Shown here in pieces: positions 18,135 through 26,789 of a DNA stretch of 64,000 nucleotides. Origin of the DNA: an uncultured Erysipelotrichaceae bacterium. GTDB lineage: Bacteria > Bacillota_I > Bacilli_A > RF39 > UBA660. The notes under the pieces were generated by a model that had not been told where the DNA came from, did no database searches, and worked only from the letters and a program-made list of their open reading frames with translations. The stretch spans positions 85,678-149,677 of the forward strand of contig CACWUS010000001.1 of assembly GCA_902764145.1 (NCBI GenBank), written 5' to 3'. The first letter of the stretch is position 1, and every line of letters begins with the position of its first letter. Position numbers and translations under genes: made by a program.

Positions 18135-20693
18135 ATGAATACTAATAAATATAATGGTCTTAGTAATAAAGAAGTTATAGAGTCTAGAAAAAAACATGGT
18201 TGTAATGAAATTATTAAGAGGGGAAAAAATAGTTTTTTAAGTCTTATAATAGAATCTTTAAATGACCCAATTATTAAAATATTGCTAATTGCTTTAGCAG
18301 TTAAAGTTATTTTTCTATTTAATGATTCTAATATTTATGAAACTTTAGGTATTGCTATAGCTGTTTTCTTAGCTTCTTTTATATCTGCAATATCAGAATA
18401 TGGAAGTGAAAAAGCTTTTGAAAAATTATCAAAAGAAAACAACAAAATATCTGTTAAAGTTATTAGAAATTCAAAGATTGAAATAATAAATATGAATGAT
18501 GTAGTAGTTGGAGATATTGTACAAATATCTGAAGGTGATAAAATACCCGCTGATGGGATAATTCTCGATGGAAATATAAGTGTTGATGAAAGTGCATTAA
18601 CAGGAGAAAGCGATGAAAAACAAAAAAATGCTAATGATACTGTATTAATGGGCTCTATAGTTTGTGAAAAAAATGCTGTTATAAAAGTGACAAATGTTGG
18701 AGAAAAGACTTTTTATGGTAAAGTAGCAACTGATATTCAAGAAAAGAGTGCTTCAAGTCCATTAAAAGATAGATTGACAATATTAGCAAAAGTCATTAGT
18801 AAATTTGGTTATATAGGAGCTTTATTAGTATTTTTATCATATATGATTAATGCTGTTTTTATTCCATATAATTTTGACTTAAGTTATATCTTAGATATGA
18901 AAATAATTCTTCCACATCTGATGTATGCATTAACATTGAGTGTAGCTGTAATTGTAATGGCTGTTCCAGAAGGATTACCAATGATGATAACACTAGTATT
19001 ATCATCCAATATGAAAAGGCTACTTAGAAAGAATGTTCTTGTTAGAAAATTAGTAGGTATTGAGACAGCTGGATCATTAAATATATTGTTCACTGATAAA
19101 ACTGGTACATTGACTGAAGGAAAGCTTAAGGTTGAATGTTTTATAGATCCAATATTAAATGAATATAAGGATTTTAAAAGTTTTATAAATAATGAAATAA
19201 TCTACCAGTCACTAGTATACAACAATGAATCTTTTTTAATAAATGGTGAAGCTCAAGGTGGAAATACTACTGATAGAGCAATATTAAAATTTGTTAACAA
19301 TGATAATAGAAATAAATACAAAATTTTAAAAAGAGTTAGTTTTTCGAGCAAATTAAAATACTCTAGTGTTATGACTAACTATGACAACAACAAAGTATTT
19401 TATAAAGGCGCTTATGAAGTAATATTAGACAAATGTAATTACTACATAGATGAAAATGGATTTAGAAAAGTGTTAGTTAACAAAGAAAAAATAGAAAAAT
19501 TTATTTCTAATAAAACAATTCAAGGATATAGAGTTATTGCATTTGGTATAAGTAAAAATGATAATTTAAATGATTTGGATTTAGTAGGATTTATTGTTTT
19601 AAAAGATAACATTAGAGAAAAAGCTTATGAAGGAATAAGTGATATCAAAAAAGCGGGTATACAGGTTGTTATGGTTACAGGTGATGCAAAAAACACAGCA
19701 GTTAGTGTTGCTAGTAAATTAAAAATAATAGATAATGATAATGATATTGTAATGTCAAGTAATGAATTTAATAAATTAAGTGATATTGAATTAAAAAAGG
19801 TACTTCCAAAATTAAGAGTTTTATATAGAAGCCTTCCACAAGATAAAAATAGATTAGTAAGTCTTGCTCTTGAGAATAATCTTGTAGTAGGAATGACTGG
19901 AGATGGTATAAATGATGCACCTGCATTAAAGAAATCAAGTGTAGGTTTTTCTATGGGAAGTGGTACCGAAATAGCAAAAGAAACAAGTGACATTGTTATT
20001 TTGGATAATAATATTAAATCAATTTCTAATGCCATATTATATGGAAGAACTATTTTTAAAAGTATAAGAAAATTTGTTATATTTCAATTAAGTGTTAATT
20101 GTTGTGCGGTTCTTTTAAGCATAATAGGTCCTTTTATCGGAATATTGTCTCCAATAACAGTTGTTCAAGTTCTTTGGGTTAATATGGTAATGGATACTTT
20201 TGCTGGACTTGCTTTTTCTTTTGAACCAGCATTAAAAGAATATATGACTGAGAATCCTAAAAATAAAAATGAAAGAATTATTAATGGTTATATGAAAAAT
20301 CAAATATTTTTTGATGGCATATTTTCAATGTTACTTTGTATATGGTTTTTAAAATCTAATTTTGTATCTTCTTTATATAGGGGTAATGATTATTTAATGA
20401 CTGCATTTTTTGGATTATTTATATTCATAGACATATTTATTGCTTTTAATTCTAGAACGCACAGAATAAATACATTTGGAGGTATTTTTAAGAATAAAAT
20501 ATTTATTATTATATTTTTATTTATAACTACTGTCCAAATCTTATTAATCTATTTTGGTGGTGAAATATTTAGAACAACGGGATTAACATTTTATGAATTT
20601 GAATTTATGATATCAATAGCATTTCTTTTAATACCTTTTGATATAATAAGAAAGATAATACTAAAGAAAAAAAGAGTAGATATGGGTGTTTAA
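18135..20693 (+). CDS. P-type Ca2+-transporting ATPase (PMCA type)
   Basis: About 852 residues. An N-terminal cation-ATPase domain (YNGLSNKEVIESRKKHG) is followed by the TGES actuator motif, the TM4 motif VPEGLP, the phosphorylation site DKTGTLTEG, the KGA nucleotide-binding motif and MTGDGINDAPALK. In TM6, WVNMVMDTFAGLAFSFEP carries the N and D used by PMCA-type pumps at calcium site II, so calcium export is the likeliest role; Mn2+ is possible. The ATG at 18135 follows GAGGA; a TTG at 18123 precedes that site. It overlaps the convergent RNB gene by four bases. Confidence 0.9.
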   Translation: MNTNKYNGLSNKEVIESRKKHGCNEIIKRGKNSFLSLIIESLNDPIIKILLIALAVKVIFLFNDSNIYETLGIAIAVFLASFISAISEYGSEKAFEKLSKENNKISVKVIRNSKIEIINMNDVVVGDIVQISEGDKIPADGIILDGNISVDESALTGESDEKQKNANDTVLMGSIVCEKNAVIKVTNVGEKTFYGKVATDIQEKSASSPLKDRLTILAKVISKFGYIGALLVFLSYMINAVFIPYNFDLSYILDMKIILPHLMYALTLSVAVIVMAVPEGLPMMITLVLSSNMKRLLRKNVLVRKLVGIETAGSLNILFTDKTGTLTEGKLKVECFIDPILNEYKDFKSFINNEIIYQSLVYNNESFLINGEAQGGNTTDRAILKFVNNDNRNKYKILKRVSFSSKLKYSSVMTNYDNNKVFYKGAYEVILDKCNYYIDENGFRKVLVNKEKIEKFISNKTIQGYRVIAFGISKNDNLNDLDLVGFIVLKDNIREKAYEGISDIKKAGIQVVMVTGDAKNTAVSVASKLKIIDNDNDIVMSSNEFNKLSDIELKKVLPKLRVLYRSLPQDKNRLVSLALENNLVVGMTGDGINDAPALKKSSVGFSMGSGTEIAKETSDIVILDNNIKSISNAILYGRTIFKSIRKFVIFQLSVNCCAVLLSIIGPFIGILSPITVVQVLWVNMVMDTFAGLAFSFEPALKEYMTENPKNKNERIINGYMKNQIFFDGIFSMLLCIWFLKSNFVSSLYRGNDYLMTAFFGLFIFIDIFIAFNSRTHRINTFGGIFKNKIFIIIFLFITTVQILLIYFGGEIFRTTGLTFYEFEFMISIAFLLIPFDIIRKIILKKKRVDMGV

Positions 20694-20704
20694 CTCTTTT
20701 TTTG
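20668..20704. terminator. Bidirectional terminator between the ATPase and RNB genes
   Basis: AAAAAAGAGT / ACTCTTTTTTT stem spanning both stop codons, with A-run and T-run on opposite sides. Confidence 0.75.
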
Positions 20705-22429
20705 TATTTTTAATGCTCTTACATATTCTGCTCGCATTAATGATAATTCAGCATTTCTTTGATTAAAATAATCAATATAATCTAAATATTCATCATAATC
20801 AAAGCAGAAATCTTTATCATAAAAGTAGAATTTATGAACTAAGTATTGATTATATAAATCAGAATATCTTCTTGCTGGATCGGTTGAGTGTGAATATATA
20901 TCTAAGTTTAATCCATTATGAAACAAAGGAATATTTGAATATCTACTTGGAAGATATATGTCATCTATTACTTTTTTAGTAGATTCATCAATTTTTATAT
21001 TCATTTTTTTAATAAGTGAATCAATATATGAAGGATGTTGTACTCTATAAACATATGGTGAATTATTTTCACACATTATTTTTGCAATTAAATGACCATA
21101 TAGAAGCATAAATTCACTTATTATTTTATTACTTTTATGCTCCTTATGTTCTTCTTGATGTGTTTGTTTATCTTTTCTCTTCCAGTATTCTTTTTTCTTC
21201 TTATTTTTATTATCTAATGAGCAAGCAATTGTATATAGTTCTTTAAGTTGAATTTCTAATTCACTTTTTTTAGTGTTATCTAAAATTAAATCAACTTTGT
21301 CATAAGTTAGATTATCTTTTATGGATATTACTTCTTCTTTCAAAAAATAATCTTCAATTTTAGCATTCTCATCAAAAACTACATATAAAGCAAAAACTTT
21401 TTTATTCCTATTTTTATTTAAAGATATGGCATTTTCAACATTAGTAGAAAACATCCTTGTTGAAGCATTTGGTAAATATATGCATTTATAATTATTTAGA
21501 GCCTGTTTATCTATTTCACTATTTGGATTAATAAAAGCAGCAACATCAGTTATATATATTCCAACTATAGTTTTATTTCCATCTTTAGTTATACTAATAG
21601 CATCGTCTCTAACATTTGTTTTTTCATCATCTATTGTTATAACTATTTCATTATTAGTTCTTTTATTTGGCAAAAAAATGCTTTGACTTTTAAAGTTACT
21701 AATTATCCCATATTTATTTAATATTTCATCTGGTTTCAATCCTCTTTTAATACCAAATAATATCATGTATATCTCATTTGCAAATTCATTTTTATCATTA
21801 CTTACTGAATTTAATATTTTTATATATTTATTTTTATCTATAGTAGTACTATAAAATATTTTTAGAAGGGCAATATAATAATAGATATTTTCACTATTTT
21901 TTATTAATGAATCAATTGCTAAATTAAAAGAGTAATCAAATAAAACATTTTGATCTTTTATAATTGCACCTTTATTTGTATTTAACAGTTTTTTAATTAT
22001 ATTTATATCTTCTTTTTTAATTATTAATTTTTTAATAAGCAAAATAAGATCATTAACATCAATATTTTTATCTAAAACAATCTCATCTAATTTATTTGCA
22101 CATTCAAATAATTTATCATTTTGATATTTATTAGCATATGCTAAAATAGCTTCTCTTGATTTCTTAACTCTATTTTTGTTAATTATTACTTCTTCTTCAT
22201 TAAATTCAACTATATTACAAAGCGTAGAAATTAGATTCACATAGTTTTCTATGTAATGCACAATAATCTCAGTATTTTCAAATTTTCCTAAAGTTGAATT
22301 TAACTGTTTAAAAGACTTTCTAATTAATTGTTTGTGATTCATAGCAGCAAAAAGTTCAAATTCAATAATTGATTCTAATGAAAAATCTTCTTTTTTTACA
22401 AATTTGTTAAATAATTCATTATTTTGCAT
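20690..22429 (-). CDS. RNB-domain (RNase II/R-like) protein with altered metal site
   Basis: 579 residues. A diverged N-terminal part of about 250 residues is followed by an RNB catalytic domain: ITIDDEKTNVRDDAISI, GIYITDVAAFINPNSEID, RMFSTNVENAISLN and PARRYSDLYNQYLVHK. RNase II/R enzymes degrade RNA 3' to 5'. Two features are unusual. There is no recognisable S1 domain at the C-terminus. Of the four metal-binding aspartates equivalent to D201, D207, D209 and D210 of E. coli RNase II, the second is replaced by valine. It may be a weak nuclease or an RNA-binding relative. Monocistronic; the start has GAGGTATGT upstream. Confidence 0.75.
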   Translation of the reverse strand: MQNNELFNKFVKKEDFSLESIIEFELFAAMNHKQLIRKSFKQLNSTLGKFENTEIIVHYIENYVNLISTLCNIVEFNEEEVIINKNRVKKSREAILAYANKYQNDKLFECANKLDEIVLDKNIDVNDLILLIKKLIIKKEDINIIKKLLNTNKGAIIKDQNVLFDYSFNLAIDSLIKNSENIYYYIALLKIFYSTTIDKNKYIKILNSVSNDKNEFANEIYMILFGIKRGLKPDEILNKYGIISNFKSQSIFLPNKRTNNEIVITIDDEKTNVRDDAISITKDGNKTIVGIYITDVAAFINPNSEIDKQALNNYKCIYLPNASTRMFSTNVENAISLNKNRNKKVFALYVVFDENAKIEDYFLKEEVISIKDNLTYDKVDLILDNTKKSELEIQLKELYTIACSLDNKNKKKKEYWKRKDKQTHQEEHKEHKSNKIISEFMLLYGHLIAKIMCENNSPYVYRVQHPSYIDSLIKKMNIKIDESTKKVIDDIYLPSRYSNIPLFHNGLNLDIYSHSTDPARRYSDLYNQYLVHKFYFYDKDFCFDYDEYLDYIDYFNQRNAELSLMRAEYVRALKIQKKS

Positions 22430-22509
22430 ACATACCTCATCTAATTAAATATATCATATTAAGTTTATTAAAAACAAGTAATGTGATATAATTTATTAAA
22501 GGAGTATAT

Positions 22510-22941
22510 ATGTTTAAATATAAAAAAATGTCAATTTATTTAATTACAATTATATATTTTTTAATTACCATTATTGAGGTCATTAAGTATTTATTGTTTG
22601 GTAATAATTTATTTGGATTGTATTATTTATATATAAGTTTATTGATAATCTTTTTAATTGTACCTTGTGCTTATAACTATAAAAAGTATTATTCTAGTGC
22701 TAGGATAAGTAAACTAATAATTGTAATCTTATTGATAATATTTGATAGTTTTATACTTGAACATGTATTATTTAAATCAATGGGTTATGTTGATTTTTCA
22801 AAAGATTTTATTAAAAGCATATTTATATATAAAAATATTCTAAAGCCAATAATAGCATTTTTACTCATTGTGTTTACTACATTTGAATTTAAATTAGATG
22901 ATTTAATTAAGAAAAGCGTTGTTAATAAAAGTATTGACTAA
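22510..22941 (+). CDS. Small integral membrane protein, unknown
   Basis: 143 residues with about four hydrophobic segments (residues about 7-27, 34-55, 66-88, 107-125) separated by short basic loops. No family recognised. It has a ribosome site (AAAGGAG) right before the ATG and a TATAAT-like box at about 22484. It ends in a hairpin with a T run at about 22928-22952, which overlaps the promoter of the next operon. Confidence 0.6.
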   Translation: MFKYKKMSIYLITIIYFLITIIEVIKYLLFGNNLFGLYYLYISLLIIFLIVPCAYNYKKYYSSARISKLIIVILLIIFDSFILEHVLFKSMGYVDFSKDFIKSIFIYKNILKPIIAFLLIVFTTFEFKLDDLIKKSVVNKSID

Positions 22942-22961
22942 TGCTTTTTTTATGTTATAAT
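22934..22961 (+). promoter_or_regulatory. Upstream promoter of the surface-protein operon
   Basis: TTGACT (22934-22939), 16 bases, TATAAT (22956-22961). It sits inside the terminator of the preceding gene. Confidence 0.6.
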
Positions 22962-22998
22962 ATATAGCACTATGTCAGAGAGTGTTTATTGAAAACAT

Positions 22999-23027
22999 TT
23001 GACAAATTGGTAAGTTTGTGGTATAAT
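22999..23027 (+). promoter_or_regulatory. Consensus sigma-A promoter of the surface-protein operon
   Basis: TTGACA (22999-23004), 17 bases, TATAAT (23022-23027): a perfect match to the housekeeping consensus, followed by AAAGGGGG and the ATG at 23058. It implies a highly expressed operon. Confidence 0.92.
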
Positions 23028-23057
23028 CTATACGAATTTACAAAGGGGGATATATAT

Positions 23058-24638
23058 ATGAATAATGAAGCTAGGGTAGAACTAGTAAAAAAAGCTTGTC
23101 AAGAAATGTATGACAGCGTACAACCAAGATATAACGAACTTTTAAAACTTGGAGACGCTGCTAAAAGTGAAAGAAATGATATTGTAAGAGATGTTAATAA
23201 GGCTCTTAAGATTTATGAGGGAGTTTCTGAAAGTAATGTAATGCATCATGAAGGTGAAACAGAAAAACTACAAAAAGTAATTTATTATGAAGGTGAAACA
23301 GAAAAACTACAAAAAGAATTTACAGAAAAATATGGAGTTAAACTTGAAACTAAAATGTATAGTACTGAAATAAGCAGTTTAGATGAAGATACTCCAGTTG
23401 ATAGCAAAAAATCAAATGGTGGAGCACTTCTAGGAGTAGGACTAGGTGCTGCTGCTTTAGGAATTTTAGCTGGTATGGGATTATCTAGTTGTAATAAAGA
23501 TACTAAAACAAATGAAAATAATGCTGAAGTAAATAGAGTAATTGCATCAAATAATGAGGCTGTAGTTGAAGAAACTGAAAATGGTCGTTTAGTTATTACA
23601 AGTAACAAAAACCAAAATAATGGTGAAAAAGCTACTGTTATCAGTGATGTAGAACAATCTGTAAATGAAGTTGTAGCAGAAAATCTTGTTCTTGGAGAAT
23701 ATGGAACATTCTTCGATGCATCTAATGAAGAACAAGTTATGGCTAGAGCTCAATACTTATTTGATAATTATTATTTAAAATTCATGCCTAAATTAAGTCA
23801 ATCTGAAAGAGATTTTATAACAGTTGATAGAATTGCTAATACTATTAGAGTTATGAATGGACATTGTCCAGTTGATGAAAATGGATATATGGAATTAGAT
23901 GCTAATACAGTAGATACTTATGGTCAAGCATTTATAGAATTAACTGCTAATATTCCATCTTCTGATGTAATGGGAACAATTGAATTAGTACCTGCATATT
24001 TATTTGCTGAAGATGGTAGTGACTTACAATACTTTATTAAATCTTATGATGATGTTTATGCAAGAATAGCAGAAGGTAGAAATAATAGAAATTCTGATGA
24101 ATATAGAGCTGCTGGAAAAGTTATGGCTGCTAAATATTGGACAGAATGGTTCTTACAAGGAATGGGTGGAAACATCTTATATAACAATGAAACTGATGAA
24201 ATTACATATGACAATAATAATGTAGCATTTAGTGATCAATATGGAAGATTAGTACATTATAATCCTGATACTTTAGAAATTGAAAAGAATTTAGAAGTAT
24301 ATCAAGTAACTAATCCACATAACTTTGATGCAACAAGTAGATACTTTGCATATCAAGCAACAATGGCTAGATATGGTTCATTTATAAAAGAAGCTGAATT
24401 TAATCAAATGGCAACAATTTGTATACCAGCTTGTGTAGATTACAGCACTAAAACTTTAGAAGAATTAAGTATTCCAGCTATTTATACAGCAATTAATGAT
24501 GGTGTATGGAATGATATAATTGCTAGATCTGCTGGTATTGAAGTTCCAACTGAACCAATGCTTGTTGGTTTCTGGGAAGCATTAGATGCTCAATTAAATT
24601 TTGAATATAGTCATGCTAATACATTGAAATTAAGTTAA
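23058..24638 (+). CDS. Single-pass membrane protein with large external domain, unknown
   Basis: About 526 residues. The first 120 are hydrophilic and helical, with a tandem 13-residue duplication (EGETEKLQK twice). One glycine/alanine-rich membrane helix follows (GGALLGVGLGAAALGILAGM, about 124-145), then SSCNK and an acidic external region of about 370 residues. No known domain was recognised. It lies behind a perfect consensus promoter and directly before the cysteine-rich gene (gap 19 bases, AGGGGG site), so both are probably abundant and act together at the cell surface. The ATG at 23058 is preferred over one at 22989, which lies upstream of the promoter. Confidence 0.7.
   Translation: MNNEARVELVKKACQEMYDSVQPRYNELLKLGDAAKSERNDIVRDVNKALKIYEGVSESNVMHHEGETEKLQKVIYYEGETEKLQKEFTEKYGVKLETKMYSTEISSLDEDTPVDSKKSNGGALLGVGLGAAALGILAGMGLSSCNKDTKTNENNAEVNRVIASNNEAVVEETENGRLVITSNKNQNNGEKATVISDVEQSVNEVVAENLVLGEYGTFFDASNEEQVMARAQYLFDNYYLKFMPKLSQSERDFITVDRIANTIRVMNGHCPVDENGYMELDANTVDTYGQAFIELTANIPSSDVMGTIELVPAYLFAEDGSDLQYFIKSYDDVYARIAEGRNNRNSDEYRAAGKVMAAKYWTEWFLQGMGGNILYNNETDEITYDNNNVAFSDQYGRLVHYNPDTLEIEKNLEVYQVTNPHNFDATSRYFAYQATMARYGSFIKEAEFNQMATICIPACVDYSTKTLEELSIPAIYTAINDGVWNDIIARSAGIEVPTEPMLVGFWEALDAQLNFEYSHANTLKLS
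23249..23316 (+). repeat. In-frame 39-bp tandem duplication
   Basis: An identical 29-base sequence beginning TGAAGGTGAAACAG occurs at 23249-23277 and 23288-23316 with a 39-base period, adding 13 residues to the N-terminal domain of the surface protein. Confidence 0.9.
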
Positions 24639-24657
24639 TTAATAGGGGGTTTTGATT

Positions 24658-26136
24658 ATGTATAGTAATGAAAGAAAAAATGGGTTTAGTATACTAGATC
24701 TATTAGTAAAAATTATTTTTGCTGGGGTTTTCATATTTATACTAATTTGGTTATTTAATAAGAAAATGCCAAATGTTAATATGACTCCATTCTATAGCAA
24801 TGTATTTAGAGAAAACATCAAGTATATGCAAGAAGCTGGTGAAAATTATTTCACTGATGATAAAATGCCAAGTGAAGTTGGTGAATCATATAAGTTAACA
24901 CTTTCAGAAATGGAAGCTAAAAACTTAGTATTACCATTTGTTGATCAAGATGGTAAAGCTTGTGATAAAAATGCATCTTATGTAACAATAACTAAATTAG
25001 AATCTGGATATGAATTAAAGACTTTCTTATCTTGTGGAAAGGAATCTAATTATACAATTAAAACACTAGGATGTCATACTTATTGTCCTACTGGAAATTG
25101 TAATCCAGATAAATCTTGTACAATTGCAAAAATTACTGAATATCAATATAAAAAATTAGTAAATGGTAACAAAACTAAATATAGTTGTGCTAAAGGATAT
25201 ACTTTAAAAGGAAAGTACTGTTATAAATCTAAATTATTAGATTCTAAAAGTGCTGTAGTAAGTAAAACTGAGACAACAACAATTAAAAAAGCTGCTAAGA
25301 TTGTTCAAGGTGAAGCTAAATTAACTAAACTTACTACTTTATCAACTACTAAAAAAGTAGAAGTTTCAGTTATTAAAAATACAACTCCATCTACAACAAG
25401 AACAGTTAAAAAAGCTTATGATTGTTCAACAACTGAAAAAGTTAGAGAATCATATGATTGTACTAAAACAAAAACTGAAACTAGTTGTTCAACAACTTAT
25501 CAACAAGAAGCATATAGTTGTAATTGTAAAACAACTACATCAAGAGGAAAAAATGTAACTACTTGTAATACATGTTATAAATCAGTACCAGTTCAATCTT
25601 GTAGGGATGTTCAAAAGACATATACTGATACATGTTATAGAGAAGTAGAAAAGAAAACTCCAAAAACATGTTATAAGGATGTAACAGAGACAATTCCTGG
25701 AACAACAACTTATAAATGTCCAGCTGGTGCTACTTCAACAGGTAGTGGTGCTAGTATGAAATGTTATAAGAATCAAACAACTTATAGTTGTCCAAGTGGA
25801 ACAGATGCTCAAGAAGGTAGTGGAGCTAACTTAAAATGTTATAAAGTTACAGCTGGTAGCATTAGTTATACTTGTGAAGATAGTTCTTATAAATTAGATG
25901 GAAAATCTTGTGTTAAAACTATAAAGAGTACAACAACTCATAAAGAATGTAAAGACAAAGGATATAAATTAGAAGGTAATAAATGTAATTTATATAAAAC
26001 AACAAAAGTTAAAGCTAGTGCTAAGACTACAAAATCATCTTATTATGTTTATAAGTGGAGTGAAAAGACTTCATTAAGTGGATATACTAAGACTGGAAAA
26101 ACAAGAGTTGTTAATGGTGAAGAGGTTTGTGAATAA
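24658..26136 (+). CDS. Cysteine-rich secreted protein with pilin-like N-terminus
   Basis: About 492 residues. The N-terminus RKNGFSILDLLVKIIFAGVF resembles a type IV prepilin start (basic leader, Gly, Phe, long hydrophobic helix), but the conserved Glu at +5 is Asp. The rest is threonine- and lysine-rich and holds about 35-40 cysteines, many in spaced motifs such as YSCAKGYTLKGKYCYK, YKCPAGATSTGSGASMKCYK and YSCPSGTDAQEGSGANLKCY, which are repeats of one another. It probably forms many disulfides outside the cell. It follows the surface protein in one operon, and a thioredoxin-like gene follows it. ATG 24658 has AGGGGG upstream. Exact role unknown. Confidence 0.7.
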   Translation: MYSNERKNGFSILDLLVKIIFAGVFIFILIWLFNKKMPNVNMTPFYSNVFRENIKYMQEAGENYFTDDKMPSEVGESYKLTLSEMEAKNLVLPFVDQDGKACDKNASYVTITKLESGYELKTFLSCGKESNYTIKTLGCHTYCPTGNCNPDKSCTIAKITEYQYKKLVNGNKTKYSCAKGYTLKGKYCYKSKLLDSKSAVVSKTETTTIKKAAKIVQGEAKLTKLTTLSTTKKVEVSVIKNTTPSTTRTVKKAYDCSTTEKVRESYDCTKTKTETSCSTTYQQEAYSCNCKTTTSRGKNVTTCNTCYKSVPVQSCRDVQKTYTDTCYREVEKKTPKTCYKDVTETIPGTTTYKCPAGATSTGSGASMKCYKNQTTYSCPSGTDAQEGSGANLKCYKVTAGSISYTCEDSSYKLDGKSCVKTIKSTTTHKECKDKGYKLEGNKCNLYKTTKVKASAKTTKSSYYVYKWSEKTSLSGYTKTGKTRVVNGEEVCE

Positions 26137-26146
26137 ACCTCTTTTT
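26121..26146 (+). terminator. Terminator overlapping the stop of the cysteine-rich gene
   Basis: AGAGGTTT / AAACCTCT stem with a T run; the stop codon lies in the loop. Confidence 0.85.
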
Positions 26147-26195
26147 TCTTGTTTTTATTGTCATGTTAGTATAAAATATATTATAGAGGTGTACG

Positions 26196-26738
26196 ATGAA
26201 GAAGAAAGAAAAAATTAAAAATAATAGTATATTATGGTGGCTACTTGGAGTAGTATTACCACCAATTGGAATTATTTTGTTTTTTATAAATAGAAAGCAA
26301 GATAAAATGAAATCTAAGGAATTATTAACAGGCTCTATTATTGGGTTTTTAATATATTTATTTGCAATATTAATAGTATTTACAAAAATACCAGAAGATA
26401 AAAGAACTGTATCAGATTGGCACACTGATGTTAATAAGGGAGGCGTAGTTGTAACTGTAATAGGAGCTTCATATTGTTCACATTGTCAAGAATATAAACC
26501 TGTAATTAGATCATTAGCTAGAAAATACAAATTTAATTTATATTTCTTTGAATCTGATACACTTGGAAAAGAAGATCAAAATGTATTATATAATACTTTT
26601 GAATTACCTGATTTTGAAGGATATGTTCCATATACAGTAATTATTAAAGATGGAAAACCACAAATATCCACATCAGGTTTTGCTGATAAAGAAACTACTA
26701 TTAATTTTCTTAAGGAAAATGGTGTTATAAAAAACTAG
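26196..26738 (+). CDS. Membrane-anchored thioredoxin-like protein
   Basis: 180 residues. Two N-terminal hydrophobic segments (about 9-29 and 44-64) are followed by a thioredoxin fold with the redox motif YCSHC (about residue 93) and a later Val-Pro that fits the cis-proline loop (GYVPYTVIIKDGKP). It could form or reduce disulfides at the membrane surface. Its position directly after a cysteine-rich exported protein suggests that protein as substrate; this is inference. The ATG has GAGGTG upstream, and the gene has its own terminator. Confidence 0.8.
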   Translation: MKKKEKIKNNSILWWLLGVVLPPIGIILFFINRKQDKMKSKELLTGSIIGFLIYLFAILIVFTKIPEDKRTVSDWHTDVNKGGVVVTVIGASYCSHCQEYKPVIRSLARKYKFNLYFFESDTLGKEDQNVLYNTFELPDFEGYVPYTVIIKDGKPQISTSGFADKETTINFLKENGVIKN

Positions 26739-26753
26739 GCAACTAGTTTTTTT
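26730..26753 (+). terminator. Intrinsic terminator after the thioredoxin-like gene
   Basis: AAACTAG / CTAGTTT stem, GCAA tetraloop, T run. Confidence 0.85.
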
Positions 26754-26789
26754 ATTTTATATATTGTATAATTTATATAGGAGATAATC

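Noticed and set aside
23005-23057. ATG/TTG starts upstream of 23058 giving a longer surface protein
   Set aside because: The longer frame begins before the consensus promoter and lacks a ribosome site; AAAGGGGG fits only the ATG at 23058.
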